Source: Vibrio orientalis CIP 102891 = ATCC 33934
GTDB lineage: Bacteria > Pseudomonadota > Gammaproteobacteria > Enterobacterales > Vibrionaceae
Reading direction: 5' to 3'
Assembly (NCBI RefSeq): GCF_000176235.1
Contig: NZ_ACZV01000005.1
Span: 1,426,001-1,490,000 of the forward strand
Length of the DNA stretch: 64,000 nt
Below are positions 9,756 through 18,697 of this stretch, piece after piece. The notes under the pieces were generated by a model. The model saw nothing but the letters and a program-made list of their open reading frames with translations. It was not told where the DNA came from and did no database searches. Position 1 is the first letter of the stretch. Each line of letters opens with the position of its first letter. The translations under genes and the position numbers were made by a program.

Positions 9756-10676
9756 TTAGTAGCGAATTTTCGGGTCAATCATTGCAAGTAGAATATCTAC
9801 AATCGCGTTGAATAAAATGAATAGGAAACCAATTAGAATGGTTACACCCATTACTAGCGAGTAGTCACGGTTGAATGCTGCGTTTACGAATAGCTTACCG
9901 ATACCCGGTAGACCAAAGATAGTTTCGATAACAACAGAACCTGTGATGATACCTACGAACGCGGGGCCCATGTAAGAAACAACAGGAAGTAGCGCTGGCT
10001 TAAGCGCATGTTTGATAATGATGTAACGGTAACTCAAACCTTTCGCACGAGCAGTACGAATAAAGTTACTGTTTAGTGTTTCAATCATTGAGCCACGAGT
10101 AATACGAGCGAAAGTAGCAACGTAAAGTAATGACATACCAATAACTGGAAGTACAAGATATTTAAATCCACCGTCATGCCAACCGCCGGCTGGGAATAGA
10201 TTCCAGTGCAATGAGAATAAGTAAATAAGAGCTGGTGCTAATACGAAAGATGGCATTACGACACCAAGCATGGCGGTAGACATAATCGTATAGTCGACCC
10301 AGGTATTCTGCTTCAATGCGGCAATGGTCCCGACAGTCACCCCCATAATTAACGTAAAGATAAAGGCAATAAAGCCCACTTTCGCCGATACAGGAAGTGC
10401 AACAGAAATCAGCTCATTTACTGTGTAATCAAGGTACTTAAATGAAGGACCAAAATCACCCTGAATTACGTTTGTCAGGTAAGTTGTGTACTGTTCGAAT
10501 ACTGGCTTATCTAGACCATATTTAGCCTCGATGTTAGCCATAACTTCTGGTGGTAATGGACGCTCGCTCGAGAAAGGGTTACCCGGTGCGAAACGCATGA
10601 GAAAGAAAGATACGGTGATCAAAACCAACATTGTTGGGATCGCCTCAAATATCCTTTTAGCGATGAATTTAAGCAT
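9756..10676 (-). CDS. oppB: oligopeptide ABC transporter permease OppB
   Basis: Partner permease of OppC, 306 residues with about six membrane helices. It begins with the amphipathic MLKFIAKRIFEAIPT segment typical of OppB/DppB, and carries the EAA-like cytoplasmic loop (FIRTARAKGLSYRYIIIKHALKP). It is the second gene of the operon. A 138-base gap with a strong hairpin separates it from oppA, the usual device for keeping the binding protein in excess over the membrane components. Confidence 0.96.
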   Translation of the reverse strand: MLKFIAKRIFEAIPTMLVLITVSFFLMRFAPGNPFSSERPLPPEVMANIEAKYGLDKPVFEQYTTYLTNVIQGDFGPSFKYLDYTVNELISVALPVSAKVGFIAFIFTLIMGVTVGTIAALKQNTWVDYTIMSTAMLGVVMPSFVLAPALIYLFSLHWNLFPAGGWHDGGFKYLVLPVIGMSLLYVATFARITRGSMIETLNSNFIRTARAKGLSYRYIIIKHALKPALLPVVSYMGPAFVGIITGSVVIETIFGLPGIGKLFVNAAFNRDYSLVMGVTILIGFLFILFNAIVDILLAMIDPKIRY

Positions 10677-10753
10677 AAACTCACTCTTTCAGTCTGTGAC
10701 AATTAAATAATGAAAAGTATCAACCCAATTTCTGCGAATTGAGGTTGAATAAA

Positions 10754-10784
10754 GGCTCTGCATGCGATTTATCACATGCAGGCC
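10754..10784 (-). terminator. oppA-oppB intercistronic hairpin (attenuator)
   Basis: On the minus strand GGCCTGCATG pairs with CATGCAGAGCC (one-base bulge/mismatch) around a loop of about ten bases, followed by TTTATT. It probably terminates part of the transcription after oppA and protects the oppA mRNA 3' end. Confidence 0.7.
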
Positions 10785-10814
10785 CATATTTTTATAGTTC
10801 TATCAGTTCAAGAA

Positions 10815-12443
10815 TTACTTGATGATGTAAAGATCTTTTGAGTAGATCTTCTCTTCCGGGTTGTCAGCTGGGAAGCCGCCAACTTTTGGAGACAGTAGAC
10901 GTGATTTCACGTACTGGTAGATAGGTGCGATTGGCATGTCTTTAGCCATTAGCTTTTCAGCTTCTAGGTAAAGTGCTTGACGCTCTTCAGCTGAAGTTGC
11001 AGCGATAGCTTTAGCCATGATCTCATCGTAAGCTTTGCTGTCGTAGTGAACACCACCAGTTGTGTTGTTACTCTTCATCAGCGTTAGGAAAGATGAAGCT
11101 TCATTGTAGTCACCACACCAGCCGGCACGTGCAACTTCGAAGTCACCTGAATCTTTAGAAGATAGGTAAGTTTTCCACTCTTGGTTTTCAAGCGTAACTT
11201 TTAGACCTAGCGTCTTCTTCCACATTGAACCTAGTGCTACAGCGATCTTCTTGTGGTTTTCAGAAGTGTTGTAAAGAAGGTTGAATTCAAGTGGGTTGTC
11301 TTTACCGAAGCCAGCTTCTGCTAGTAGCTCAGCCGCTTTAGCGTTACGCTCTTTCTGGCTCATTTGACCGTAAGCTGGCATTTCTGGGTTGAAGCCTGCT
11401 GTGATCTCAGGAGTTAGGAAGTAAGCTGGTTTTTGACCTTGAGCTAGGATAGCGTCTGTAACAATGTTACGGTCGATCGCGTAAGAGATCGCTTGACGAA
11501 CACGTACATCATCAAATGGCGCTTTCTTAGTGTTGAAGATGTAGTAGTAAGTACATAGGTTACCAGTAACCGATACTTCTTCGTTGTGCTCTTTTTTAAG
11601 GCGCTTGAAGTGCTCTGTTGGAAGTTCGTTAGTGAAATCAATTTCGCCTGCTAGGAAGCGGTTCATTTCAGCAACCTGGTTCTCGATAGGTAGGAACGTT
11701 ACTTTGTTAAGAACAGTCTTATCGTTATCCCAGTATTGTTCGTTGCGTTTAAGAACTAGACGCTCGTTCACAACCCATTTGTCTACTACGTATGCACCGT
11801 TACCAACGAAGTTTTCTGGTTTAGTCCACTGGTCGCCGAATTTTTCAACTGTAGGTTGGTGAACCGCTTTCACTGTTGTGTGGCCCATCATCATAACGAA
11901 GTATGGTACAGCTGTGTCTAGCTCAACTACCAAAGTATGATCGTCAACTGCTTTAACACCTAGCTCAGACTTGTCTTTTTTGCCTGCTACGATGTCTTTC
12001 GCGTTAACCATCTTGGTGTATTCCATATACCAAGCGTATGGCGAAGCAGTCGCTGGATCTACAGCGCGCTGGAAAGAGTAAACGAAATCGCCAGCAGTTA
12101 CTGGGTCGCCGTTAGACCATTTTGCGTCTTTACGTAGGTGGAAAGTGAATGTTTTGTTGTCTGTAGTTTCCCAAGATTCTGCAACACCAGGGATAGTGTT
12201 ACCTTCCGCGTCTTGGTTCACCAAGCCTTCAAGAAGGTCGCGAATCACGTGAGATTCAGGAACACCTTGAGATTTGTGCGGGTCGATTGTTGCAACTTCA
12301 GTACCGTTACCACGAACGAGTTCTTGTTTTGCTGCTAGATCAGTTCCTGCAGGAACCTCTGCTGCGATAGTTGCGGTTGAAGTAGCGGCCACTGCTAGAC
12401 CAGCACCTAGAAGAAGGGCTTGAGTGATTTTGTTCTTATACAT
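10815..12443 (-). CDS. oppA: oligopeptide-binding periplasmic protein OppA
   Basis: Periplasmic peptide-binding protein of the SBP_bac_5 family that delivers peptides to OppBCDF. I start it at 12443 because MYKNKITQ followed by a hydrophobic run and TATIAA-EVP makes a normal signal peptide, and TTGGAG stands before this ATG. A 33-codon upstream in-frame extension lacks signal character. The mature part contains the family signatures YSFQRAVDP and YAIDRN. The length is about 542 residues, as usual. The reverse-strand codon bias is strong, indicating high expression. It is first in the oppABCDF operon. Confidence 0.96.
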   Translation of the reverse strand: MYKNKITQALLLGAGLAVAATSTATIAAEVPAGTDLAAKQELVRGNGTEVATIDPHKSQGVPESHVIRDLLEGLVNQDAEGNTIPGVAESWETTDNKTFTFHLRKDAKWSNGDPVTAGDFVYSFQRAVDPATASPYAWYMEYTKMVNAKDIVAGKKDKSELGVKAVDDHTLVVELDTAVPYFVMMMGHTTVKAVHQPTVEKFGDQWTKPENFVGNGAYVVDKWVVNERLVLKRNEQYWDNDKTVLNKVTFLPIENQVAEMNRFLAGEIDFTNELPTEHFKRLKKEHNEEVSVTGNLCTYYYIFNTKKAPFDDVRVRQAISYAIDRNIVTDAILAQGQKPAYFLTPEITAGFNPEMPAYGQMSQKERNAKAAELLAEAGFGKDNPLEFNLLYNTSENHKKIAVALGSMWKKTLGLKVTLENQEWKTYLSSKDSGDFEVARAGWCGDYNEASSFLTLMKSNNTTGGVHYDSKAYDEIMAKAIAATSAEERQALYLEAEKLMAKDMPIAPIYQYVKSRLLSPKVGGFPADNPEEKIYSKDLYIIK

Positions 12444-13012
12444 GTGTAAAACTCCAAGTTTTTCATTTGCATCCATGACTTCTTTGCAAGACACCAGAAC
12501 GGCTAGTGATTTAGATTTATTTAGCTCAAAAAATAAGCACAAAAATCTAAAACCTTACAAAGATTGCGGCACACATTATCAATCATTGAAGTAATTTGCC
12601 ATAAAAATGTAGCAAAAAATCGTATAATTCGCCAAAAGCATCAACATATTGGTAAAAAAGTCTGTAAATCAGAAAATTCCTAGTTGATATATTTGCAGAT
12701 TACATTTTCAGTAGATTGAAGTGCCTTTTAATCTAATAAGACACTTTTAATTAGCATCTTATGCTAGATATTGTACGGAAAATTAACAAAAGTTATGCGA
12801 TCTAGCTAACACTAAAACACATTAATCTTTGTCTAAACTGAGGGAATGTGAAGTTAATCACTGCGTCGTGTTTTTTTCTTCACATGCATAAAAACTGATA
12901 CATTGAGCGAAGAAATTATTCCGGAAAAGGTATAGGGAATTGAACGTCTGGCAGAAATAAGGCGCTGATTCGTATCGCTTTAGGCTACAAGTCTTATTCT
13001 AGAGCAGATAGA
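12444..13012. other. oppA upstream region, non-coding
   Basis: About 570 A/T-rich bases without a credible gene. It must hold the oppA promoter and leader. I see two weak dyads: AAGTGCCTT (12719-12727) facing AAGACACTT (12738-12746), one mismatch, and ATGTGAAG (12846-12853) facing CTTCACAT (12878-12885), perfect. No sigma-70 boxes could be chosen reliably. The left third is unusually A/T-rich. Confidence 0.4.
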
Positions 13013-13040
13013 AAAACGCCGCTAATAAAAGCGGCGTTTT
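13013..13040 (-). terminator. terminator of ffs
   Basis: AAAACGCCGC (13013-13022) and GCGGCGTTTT (13031-13040) form a perfect ten-pair arm around eight bases, only a few bases past the 3' end of the 4.5S RNA. On the minus strand it ends in TTTT. Confidence 0.85.
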
Positions 13041-13044
13041 AAAT

Positions 13045-13152
13045 GGGTGGAAGCCCCAGCCACATCCCGGCACACAAGTCACTCGCTGCGGCTGCTTCCT
13101 TCCGGACCTGACCGAGTTCACGAGCTATTGTTGCGGGAGGACCAGGGCCTCC
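13045..13152 (-). ncRNA. ffs: 4.5S RNA, bacterial signal recognition particle RNA
   Basis: Read on the minus strand, the sequence starts GGAGGCCCTGG, continues through CTCCCGCAAC and carries the invariant SRP domain IV core GGTCAGGTCCGGAAGGAAGC with the GGAA tetraloop. It closes with GTGTGCCGGGATGTGGCTGG and a 3' strand that pairs with the 5' end. With Ffh this RNA targets nascent membrane proteins. The ends are set by the closing helix and may be off by a few bases. In E. coli ffs also sits by ybaZ-ybaY-tesB, which follow here after two extra genes. Confidence 0.96.
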
Positions 13153-13275
13153 ATAGATTCTGTTTCCTTAGCATCGCTAAGGAGTGGTAAGGATTATCAA
13201 GTATCCTTATGCTGATTTCAAGCGAAACCACCAATAAAAAGCATCTTTCCGATTCAACTGCTTAGTGAGTGACCA

Positions 13276-15285
13276 TTAATTGAGGTAATGGACAACATTG
13301 TCGCACTGCTTTTGTTCTAAATCAGCGTTTTTGTCTGCTAGCTTATCACGGTACATTGCCTTATCAGCCTCTCCTATCACACGTTGCAATGTAGTGGTTT
13401 TACCCCTAGACGTTGAATACCCAACCGCTAATGAAACTTGAAAAGTGATTTGTTGCGCCGGAGCAGTAAATTCGACGGTTTTCAACTGATGAGCAAGTTT
13501 GATCAACTGCGACTCTGATATTTTCCCGACCAAGATAAATTCATCGCCACCAATTCTGTAACAGCGACCGCCCCAAAGTTGTTCAATATGGCGTGCAACA
13601 CTCACTAACACTTGGTCACCGATATCATGCCCATAGCTGTCATTAATCTGCTTAAAGTTGTTCATATCTAAATAGACCAGTGTTTCACTTGGGTATAGGC
13701 CGTTGCGGTAGCGCCGATGAAGTGAGCGTCTATTCTTCAAGCGAGTAAGCGGGTCGGTATTTGACTGACTATGGAGATAGAACGCAATAAGGACTAAAAA
13801 ACTCAACATTAAACCAAATAAGATTTGGGTATTACTGGCGAACGCTTTTTCCGCTTGCAATGTTGCTTTCCAGTTGGGCCGATAGTCATACGTTTCGATG
13901 ATCTTACGTGTATCGATCATCTTTATTGCTCGACTAAATAGAGCCGCAACTCTCTTACCCGTTTCATTTTTTGCAAATCCCACTGCGATTGCCGATTGGT
14001 AAAATCCGCCGATCGCTATATCTTCCTCTAAAGGCAACAACGAATTCGACTCGCGTAGGGTTTTATTAAAGTTTGCTCGACTTATCGCCATATAGTCGAC
14101 TTCACCTTCAAGCAGTGCAGTGAAGATCTCATCAATATGGGAATAAGAGCGCAGAGGTTTATTCGGTAATAATTGTGACAAAAGCGTGGCAAAGAAATCG
14201 CCTTTAACAACACCTACCTGCTCAACAATCAACTCAGAGACGTTGCTATACACATTGGGCTTATACCCTTCCCTCTTAACCATCACTACTTCGGGGAAAT
14301 AGTAAGGTGAACTAAACTCCAACGTGGCTTTACGCTGCTCTGAAACAACCAATGGCGCTAAGATATCAATTTTCTTATCAAGTAGGTCTTGATACATACT
14401 CTCCCAAGTTTCGTCCGCCTTACTTACGATGTCGCATTTAAGCAATAATATCGTACACGCTTGTTGGACAACGTCCGCACTAATACCCGTCACCGTCCCG
14501 TCACTGTTATAAGTAGAATACTGGCCTATGCCATCAAGTTTTACCCGGAAAACCTTAGTAAGGTCGATGCCACTATCAAGTACTGCTCTTCTCAGCGCTT
14601 GTTGGCGTATCTCAAATTGATAAGATTTAACTGACTCTCTCAACGTCTTTTGAATACTGGCACTACGCACAAACGATTCAATACGCTCTAGCATAACCTG
14701 ATTGCTGCCGTTCGCCGTCACAATAGAAACAGGTTTAATTGAAATCTGGTGGTTTAATAGTTGAGCGTCATAACCCTCGAGCAACATTGGCTTAAGCTGA
14801 TTGATTGCGTCAATCACACCTTCTACTTCACCCGACTCAAGCAGTGTCTTGGCATGCTCGTGTCCTCTATACTCCACCTGACGAATATTAGGATAATGCT
14901 CCCGTACTAATGCACCATATATAGTTCCTTTGGGTACTCCTATGGTTTTAACAGAATCAAGAGTGGAGTTGTTGTTACTATAGAGGTAAGTATATTCAAT
15001 ATTTGTCGGGCTAGAGAAGGAGAGTGACTGAGCACGAGCTTCAGTATAGGTAACGTTAGCAGCAAAATCGCTTTCGCCTGTTTTCACTGCATTAAGAATG
15101 GCATTAAAACTTGGATAGTAAACATAATGTATGTTGATATTCAGTTTATCTGCGACAGCGTCGAATAATGTTCTCGTGACCACATCATCTTCTTCCATCG
15201 CGACTTTGTAAGTCGTTCGCGCATGTAAAGTAGATGAAATTAACAGTATTAGAGCAAAGCTAAGCCATCGCCAAAAGCACGCCAT
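13276..15285 (-). CDS. membrane diguanylate cyclase with two periplasmic solute-binding (PBPb/SBP_bac_3) sensor domains
   Basis: Predicted to make cyclic di-GMP from GTP in response to a periplasmic ligand. The 669 residues show an N-terminal signal/anchor (about residues 5-22), two consecutive family-3 solute-binding domains (~25-220 and ~240-470), one membrane helix (~485-505, TQILFGLMLSFLVLIAFYL) and a C-terminal GGDEF domain. The active-site loop RIGGDEF is intact, as are DPLTRLKNRRSL and the DMNNFKQINDSYGH signature. I see no RxxD inhibitory site at the usual place before GGDEF, so product feedback may be absent. The ligand is unknown, but the family-3 sensors suggest an amino acid or similar polar solute. 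The gene appears monocistronic. Confidence 0.9.
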   Translation of the reverse strand: MACFWRWLSFALILLISSTLHARTTYKVAMEEDDVVTRTLFDAVADKLNINIHYVYYPSFNAILNAVKTGESDFAANVTYTEARAQSLSFSSPTNIEYTYLYSNNNSTLDSVKTIGVPKGTIYGALVREHYPNIRQVEYRGHEHAKTLLESGEVEGVIDAINQLKPMLLEGYDAQLLNHQISIKPVSIVTANGSNQVMLERIESFVRSASIQKTLRESVKSYQFEIRQQALRRAVLDSGIDLTKVFRVKLDGIGQYSTYNSDGTVTGISADVVQQACTILLLKCDIVSKADETWESMYQDLLDKKIDILAPLVVSEQRKATLEFSSPYYFPEVVMVKREGYKPNVYSNVSELIVEQVGVVKGDFFATLLSQLLPNKPLRSYSHIDEIFTALLEGEVDYMAISRANFNKTLRESNSLLPLEEDIAIGGFYQSAIAVGFAKNETGKRVAALFSRAIKMIDTRKIIETYDYRPNWKATLQAEKAFASNTQILFGLMLSFLVLIAFYLHSQSNTDPLTRLKNRRSLHRRYRNGLYPSETLVYLDMNNFKQINDSYGHDIGDQVLVSVARHIEQLWGGRCYRIGGDEFILVGKISESQLIKLAHQLKTVEFTAPAQQITFQVSLAVGYSTSRGKTTTLQRVIGEADKAMYRDKLADKNADLEQKQCDNVVHYLN

Positions 15286-15446
15286 TTACAGAAAACCCTT
15301 TTGTCTTTATATGCGTAGCTCTTCTAGGCTACTTATGATACGAAGCTAAAGTGGGCACACGATAGCCTGTATAAATTAAGCTCAACCTTGCCACAAATTA
15401 ACCAGTTATCCAAATCTATATAACAACTCAGTGACATATGGCGCAA

Positions 15447-16187
15447 TTATGCATCTTGGTTTTCTTCAGCACTTCTCAGAATATAGTCGGTCATCCAAGC
15501 CGTACCCAACAAGCAAATCCAAACAACAAAAACAGGATTCGGCACCTCAATGCTTGGTGATACAACTAATGCAGCGAACCCAACCGTGGGTAGCGTCCAA
15601 CAAAGTAGCTTACTCCAACGGAACGTTTTCAATTTAGACAAACTTTCCATTGATGCCATGATGCCAGTAATGCTTAAGGCAACTAACACTGCGTAAGAAA
15701 GGTCTGCCATCCATAGCGGTAAAATAAGCCCCAAAGCCCACCAACTATGCTTACTCGACGGTTTCCAGTGCGACGCTGACCACCAAATGACCATCACGGA
15801 TAGTATTTGGGTCATGGTAATCATTGGCTCACCAGCAAGTTTGTCACCTGCTTGGGTAACCATGATCCCAACCATTAACGTGGTCACGATTAAGGCGCTG
15901 GTCAATACTACGGCTAGGCTACTACGTTTTGAAAACGCCACCATAAGTAAAGGAAATAGAACCCAAAGACTGATTGATAAGGTGATCGGTTGATAAGGTA
16001 GTGTTAACCCATAAACGGTCATCGCTGCCATAAGTAGCAAGCCAACCAATCCTCCCTGAGGCAAAATCCACAATGCAGGTATAAGCATCGCGAGAACGGG
16101 AATATCGCCTTCACTTAGACTGATAGCTCGAGCACATACAACCGCCAATAGGGTTGTTATTAAGAATTGAAACGTTGAAAATAGCAT
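15447..16187 (-). CDS. unknown multi-spanning membrane protein
   Basis: A 246-residue, very hydrophobic protein with about seven or eight possible membrane segments and short polar loops. The C-terminus (SAEENQDA) is acidic. I do not recognise a family or a catalytic motif. It is divergent from atl with only 44 bases between start codons, and upstream on the same strand as the GGDEF gene, 161 bases apart. Codon use resembles its neighbours. It is probably a genuine gene because the hydrophobic pattern is regular over the whole length, but no function is claimed. Confidence 0.75.
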   Translation of the reverse strand: MLFSTFQFLITTLLAVVCARAISLSEGDIPVLAMLIPALWILPQGGLVGLLLMAAMTVYGLTLPYQPITLSISLWVLFPLLMVAFSKRSSLAVVLTSALIVTTLMVGIMVTQAGDKLAGEPMITMTQILSVMVIWWSASHWKPSSKHSWWALGLILPLWMADLSYAVLVALSITGIMASMESLSKLKTFRWSKLLCWTLPTVGFAALVVSPSIEVPNPVFVVWICLLGTAWMTDYILRSAEENQDA

Positions 16188-16231
16188 GCCCTCTCCTTAT
16201 CCATTCCTTTGGAAATCTGTACTAGGACTAA

Positions 16232-16540
16232 ATGATTATGGACCAGTTTTTGATGCAAATCTTTGCTGTAATTCACCAAATTCCTCTCGGAAAAGTCAGT
16301 ACTTACGGTGAGATCGCAAAAATGGCAGGTTATCCCGGTTATGCCCGTCATGTTGGTAAAGCACTTGGCAATCTTCCTAGCAAGAGTAAATTACCTTGGT
16401 TTCGCGTCATCAATAGCCAAGGACGCATTTCATTGAAAGGTGAAGATTTAGTTCGACAGAGGGAGGCGTTGATCGCTGAGGGAATAGAAGTGAGTAATGA
16501 TGGGAAAGTTAGCTTAAGGAAATATCGGTGGCAGCCTTAG
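16232..16540 (+). CDS. atl: alkyltransferase-like protein Atl (YbaZ)
   Basis: Atl proteins resemble the DNA-binding domain of O6-alkylguanine-DNA alkyltransferase. They bind and flip alkylated guanine but cannot remove the group, and instead flag it for nucleotide excision repair. Here the acceptor motif PCHR is replaced by PWFR with Trp56 at the cysteine position, so the protein cannot be an active alkyltransferase. The helix-turn-helix region (TYGEIAKMAG, ARHVGKALG) is intact. At 102 residues it is typical. AGGA precedes ATG 16232, with a second ATG two codons on. The loss of Cys is a family trait and not a local mutation. Confidence 0.93.
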   Translation: MIMDQFLMQIFAVIHQIPLGKVSTYGEIAKMAGYPGYARHVGKALGNLPSKSKLPWFRVINSQGRISLKGEDLVRQREALIAEGIEVSNDGKVSLRKYRWQP

Positions 16541-16565
16541 CCGACCACCGACATAAAGATTTTGA

Positions 16566-16991
16566 TTAGCGAACGCCGATAAGGCGTAGGTCTACATTAT
16601 CTGTCTTATCTGCATCAGTCACTACTGGGTACGACGTATCCGTAATAAACTTAAGCTTGCCGTTCACTTCAATGCGAGCACTCACGCTGTAGCGGTGACG
16701 AGCTTCGATTTTTGCAGGGTCATAAGCAAGGTCAAATTCGAAAGGAACTTGCGAACCTGCTGTCTCGAAGCGATGCTTTGCGATAACTTTTGCTGGCGCA
16801 TCTGCTAACGAGATATCTTGTAGAGTAATCGTAACCACTGCATCATCTGGCAGTGCAATACGCTCACGGTACGCTAGTGTACCGGTAATTGATTCTACTG
16901 CTGCCTGCTCAGTTTCTGCTTGCTCTGATTGACAACCCACCAATACTACTCCTAATACTAATGATGAAATGAATGCTAGTGCCTTTTTCAT
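16566..16991 (-). CDS. ybaY: YbaY-family outer-membrane lipoprotein
   Basis: A 141-residue predicted lipoprotein. The signal peptide MKKALAFISSLVLGVVLVGC ends in a lipobox with Cys20, and the residue after it is Q, favouring outer-membrane sorting. The mature part is a beta-rich META/YscW-like domain (TITLQDISLADAPA) characteristic of YbaY. The function is not established. It is convergent with atl and divergent from tesB, the same neighbours as in E. coli, which supports the assignment. Confidence 0.88.
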   Translation of the reverse strand: MKKALAFISSLVLGVVLVGCQSEQAETEQAAVESITGTLAYRERIALPDDAVVTITLQDISLADAPAKVIAKHRFETAGSQVPFEFDLAYDPAKIEARHRYSVSARIEVNGKLKFITDTSYPVVTDADKTDNVDLRLIGVR

Positions 16992-17181
16992 GAAACTTAC
17001 CTATAAGCAATTAAATTTATAACGATTATATGTAGACGCTGTAATATTGTCATCGTCAACGTCTGAATCTTGACAGCAGCTTAACGGTAAAGATGAGATC
17101 TTGACCTAAAATTAAACATCTGTTTGAATTTTCCTACAACAACGTGAACATCGCTCCAAGGCGTAATTAAGGTAGTCGACA

Positions 17182-18042
17182 ATGAGCCAACCTCTCAACG
17201 AGTTATTGAACTTACTGCAACTAGAAAAGCTTGAAGAAGGGCTTTTTAGAGGACAAAGTGAAAACTTAGGCTTGCCTCAAGTGTATGGTGGACAAGTGAT
17301 AGGGCAAGCGCTATCTGCTGCGAGATACACCGTTGATGCTGATCGAACTGTCCACTCATTCCATAGCTACTTTTTATACCCTGGTGATCCTGAAAAGCCG
17401 ATCATCTATGATGTTGAAAATCTCCGCGATGGCCGCAGTTTCAGCACGCGTCGAGTTAAGGCTATTCAAAATGGTCGCCCTATTTTCTACTTAACCGCTT
17501 CTTATCATGGTGAGGCTCCTGGCTTTGAGCATCAAAACACCATGCCAGATATCCCTGGACCTGAGAACTTTGCATCTGAATCAGAACTCGCTGCGAAAAT
17601 AGCCGACTTTCTACCGGAAAAGCTTAAGAAAACATTCTGTGGTGAAAAACCAATTGAAATGCGCCCGGTTACCGTGGTTAACCCACTGAATCCGCCGAAA
17701 GTCGAGCCTAAGCAATACTTGTGGATCAAAGCCAATGGCGCGATGCCAGATAACCAGTTAATCCACCAATATCTATTGGGTTATGCGTCTGACTGGGGCT
17801 TCTTAGTGACCGCCTTACATCCACACGGTGTATCACTGATGACGCCGAAATTCCAAGTCGCTACCATCGATCACTCGATCTGGTTCCACCGCCCATTTAA
17901 AATGGATGAGTGGCTGTTGTATGTGATTGATAGCCCAACGGCAAGCAATACTCGTGGTCTAGTGAGAGGCGAGATATACAACCGCCAAGGCCATCTTGTG
18001 GCCAGCGCTGTTCAAGAAGGCGTGATGCGTTTTACGGACTAA
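17182..18042 (+). CDS. tesB: acyl-CoA thioesterase II
   Basis: TesB hydrolyses medium- and long-chain acyl-CoA to the free acid and CoA. The 286-residue double hot-dog protein equals the E. coli enzyme in length. It shows [11 protein letters not shown] near residue 33, the RRV-type strand ([17 protein letters not shown]) and the C-terminal [10 protein letters not shown] block, whose Asp belongs to the catalytic set in this family. AAGGTAG lies well placed before the ATG. It stands alone, followed by a strong terminator. Confidence 0.95.
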   Translation: MSQPLNELLNLLQLEKLEEGLFRGQSENLGLPQVYGGQVIGQALSAARYTVDADRTVHSFHSYFLYPGDPEKPIIYDVENLRDGRSFSTRRVKAIQNGRPIFYLTASYHGEAPGFEHQNTMPDIPGPENFASESELAAKIADFLPEKLKKTFCGEKPIEMRPVTVVNPLNPPKVEPKQYLWIKANGAMPDNQLIHQYLLGYASDWGFLVTALHPHGVSLMTPKFQVATIDHSIWFHRPFKMDEWLLYVIDSPTASNTRGLVRGEIYNRQGHLVASAVQEGVMRFTD

Positions 18043-18069
18043 CTCAATCTATACTAACTAATTAAAACT

Positions 18070-18097
18070 ATGCCACTCCTAGCGAGTGGCATTTTTC
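18070..18097 (+). terminator. bidirectional terminator between tesB and the Lrp-type gene
   Basis: ATGCCACTC and GAGTGGCAT form a perfect nine-pair stem around CTAGC with TTTTT on the plus side. The genes on both sides converge on it. Confidence 0.85.
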
Positions 18098-18106
18098 TAT
18101 TGGTTG

Positions 18107-18580
18107 TTAGTCATTACATATAGGAAGCGCAGTCGTATACTTAAGCGGTTCCATCGCAAAGGTCGAGGTGACATTAGAAATGCCTGCCACTGAGTTCACT
18201 AGCTTCTTATAGAAGTGATCAAAGCATTGCATATCTTTTACTAGCACTTTCATCATGTAATCGTATTCCCCTGCCATACGATAGAACTCCATCACCTCAG
18301 GAAACTCAGAAGCAGTAGAGACGAATTGGTTATACCACTCATGTGAATGATCACTGGTTTTGACCAGCACAAAGGCAGTGAAAGATAAATCGAGCTTTTC
18401 AGGGTTCAATAAGGCTACGCGCTTTTGAATGATCCCAGCCTCTTCCATCTTCTTGAGCCTTTTCCAGCATGGCGTAGTGGTTAAGTTGACCGCTTCTGAC
18501 AAGTCATTCAAAGAAAGCGTGCCATCGTTTTGCAGTAGATCGAGTATTTTTCGGTCGATTTTATCCAGTTCAATTTCCAT
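18107..18580 (-). CDS. Lrp/AsnC-family regulator, DecR-like
   Basis: A 157-residue transcription factor: N-terminal winged helix-turn-helix (about residues 4-55, [20 protein letters not shown]) and C-terminal RAM/AsnC ligand domain (~65-150, with [11 protein letters not shown]). I start it at 18580 (MEIELDKID) because the 15 upstream in-frame codons are not family-like. The gene is divergent from a cysteine synthase/desulfhydrase-like gene. In enterobacteria the similar DecR (YbaO) senses cysteine and drives cysteine desulfidase genes, so local control of the neighbour by cysteine is a reasonable inference. Two AGTTTT/AAAACT dyads in the shared promoter support this. Confidence 0.88.
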   Translation of the reverse strand: MEIELDKIDRKILDLLQNDGTLSLNDLSEAVNLTTTPCWKRLKKMEEAGIIQKRVALLNPEKLDLSFTAFVLVKTSDHSHEWYNQFVSTASEFPEVMEFYRMAGEYDYMMKVLVKDMQCFDHFYKKLVNSVAGISNVTSTFAMEPLKYTTALPICND

Positions 18581-18594
18581 AACATCAACTTTGT

Positions 18595-18658
18595 AGAAAA
18601 CTTTTCTCCAAATAAAGCAAATCAAAGCATAAATAGCAAAGTTTTTCTCCCGAAAACT
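18595..18658. promoter_or_regulatory. candidate operators between the Lrp-type regulator and the PLP enzyme
   Basis: AGAAAA-C-TTTTCT (18595-18607) is a perfect 13-base palindrome. AGTTTT (18640-18645) faces AAAACT (18653-18658) across seven bases. Each is followed by or contains TTTCTCC. Paired A/T-rich dyads about 45 bases apart fit the multi-site binding of Lrp/AsnC octamers. Confidence 0.5.
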
Positions 18659-18697
18659 CGTTAGATTAATAACATAACGATTCTAAGGAGAAACCCT

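Noticed and set aside
12444..13012. A small RNA gene such as a GcvB-type regulator in the oppA upstream gap
   Set aside because: No recognisable GcvB core or separate terminator other than that of ffs. The dyads seen are weak.
16232..16540. Active O6-methylguanine-DNA methyltransferase
   Set aside because: The acceptor cysteine motif PCHR is PWFR here, so only the non-catalytic Atl role is possible.
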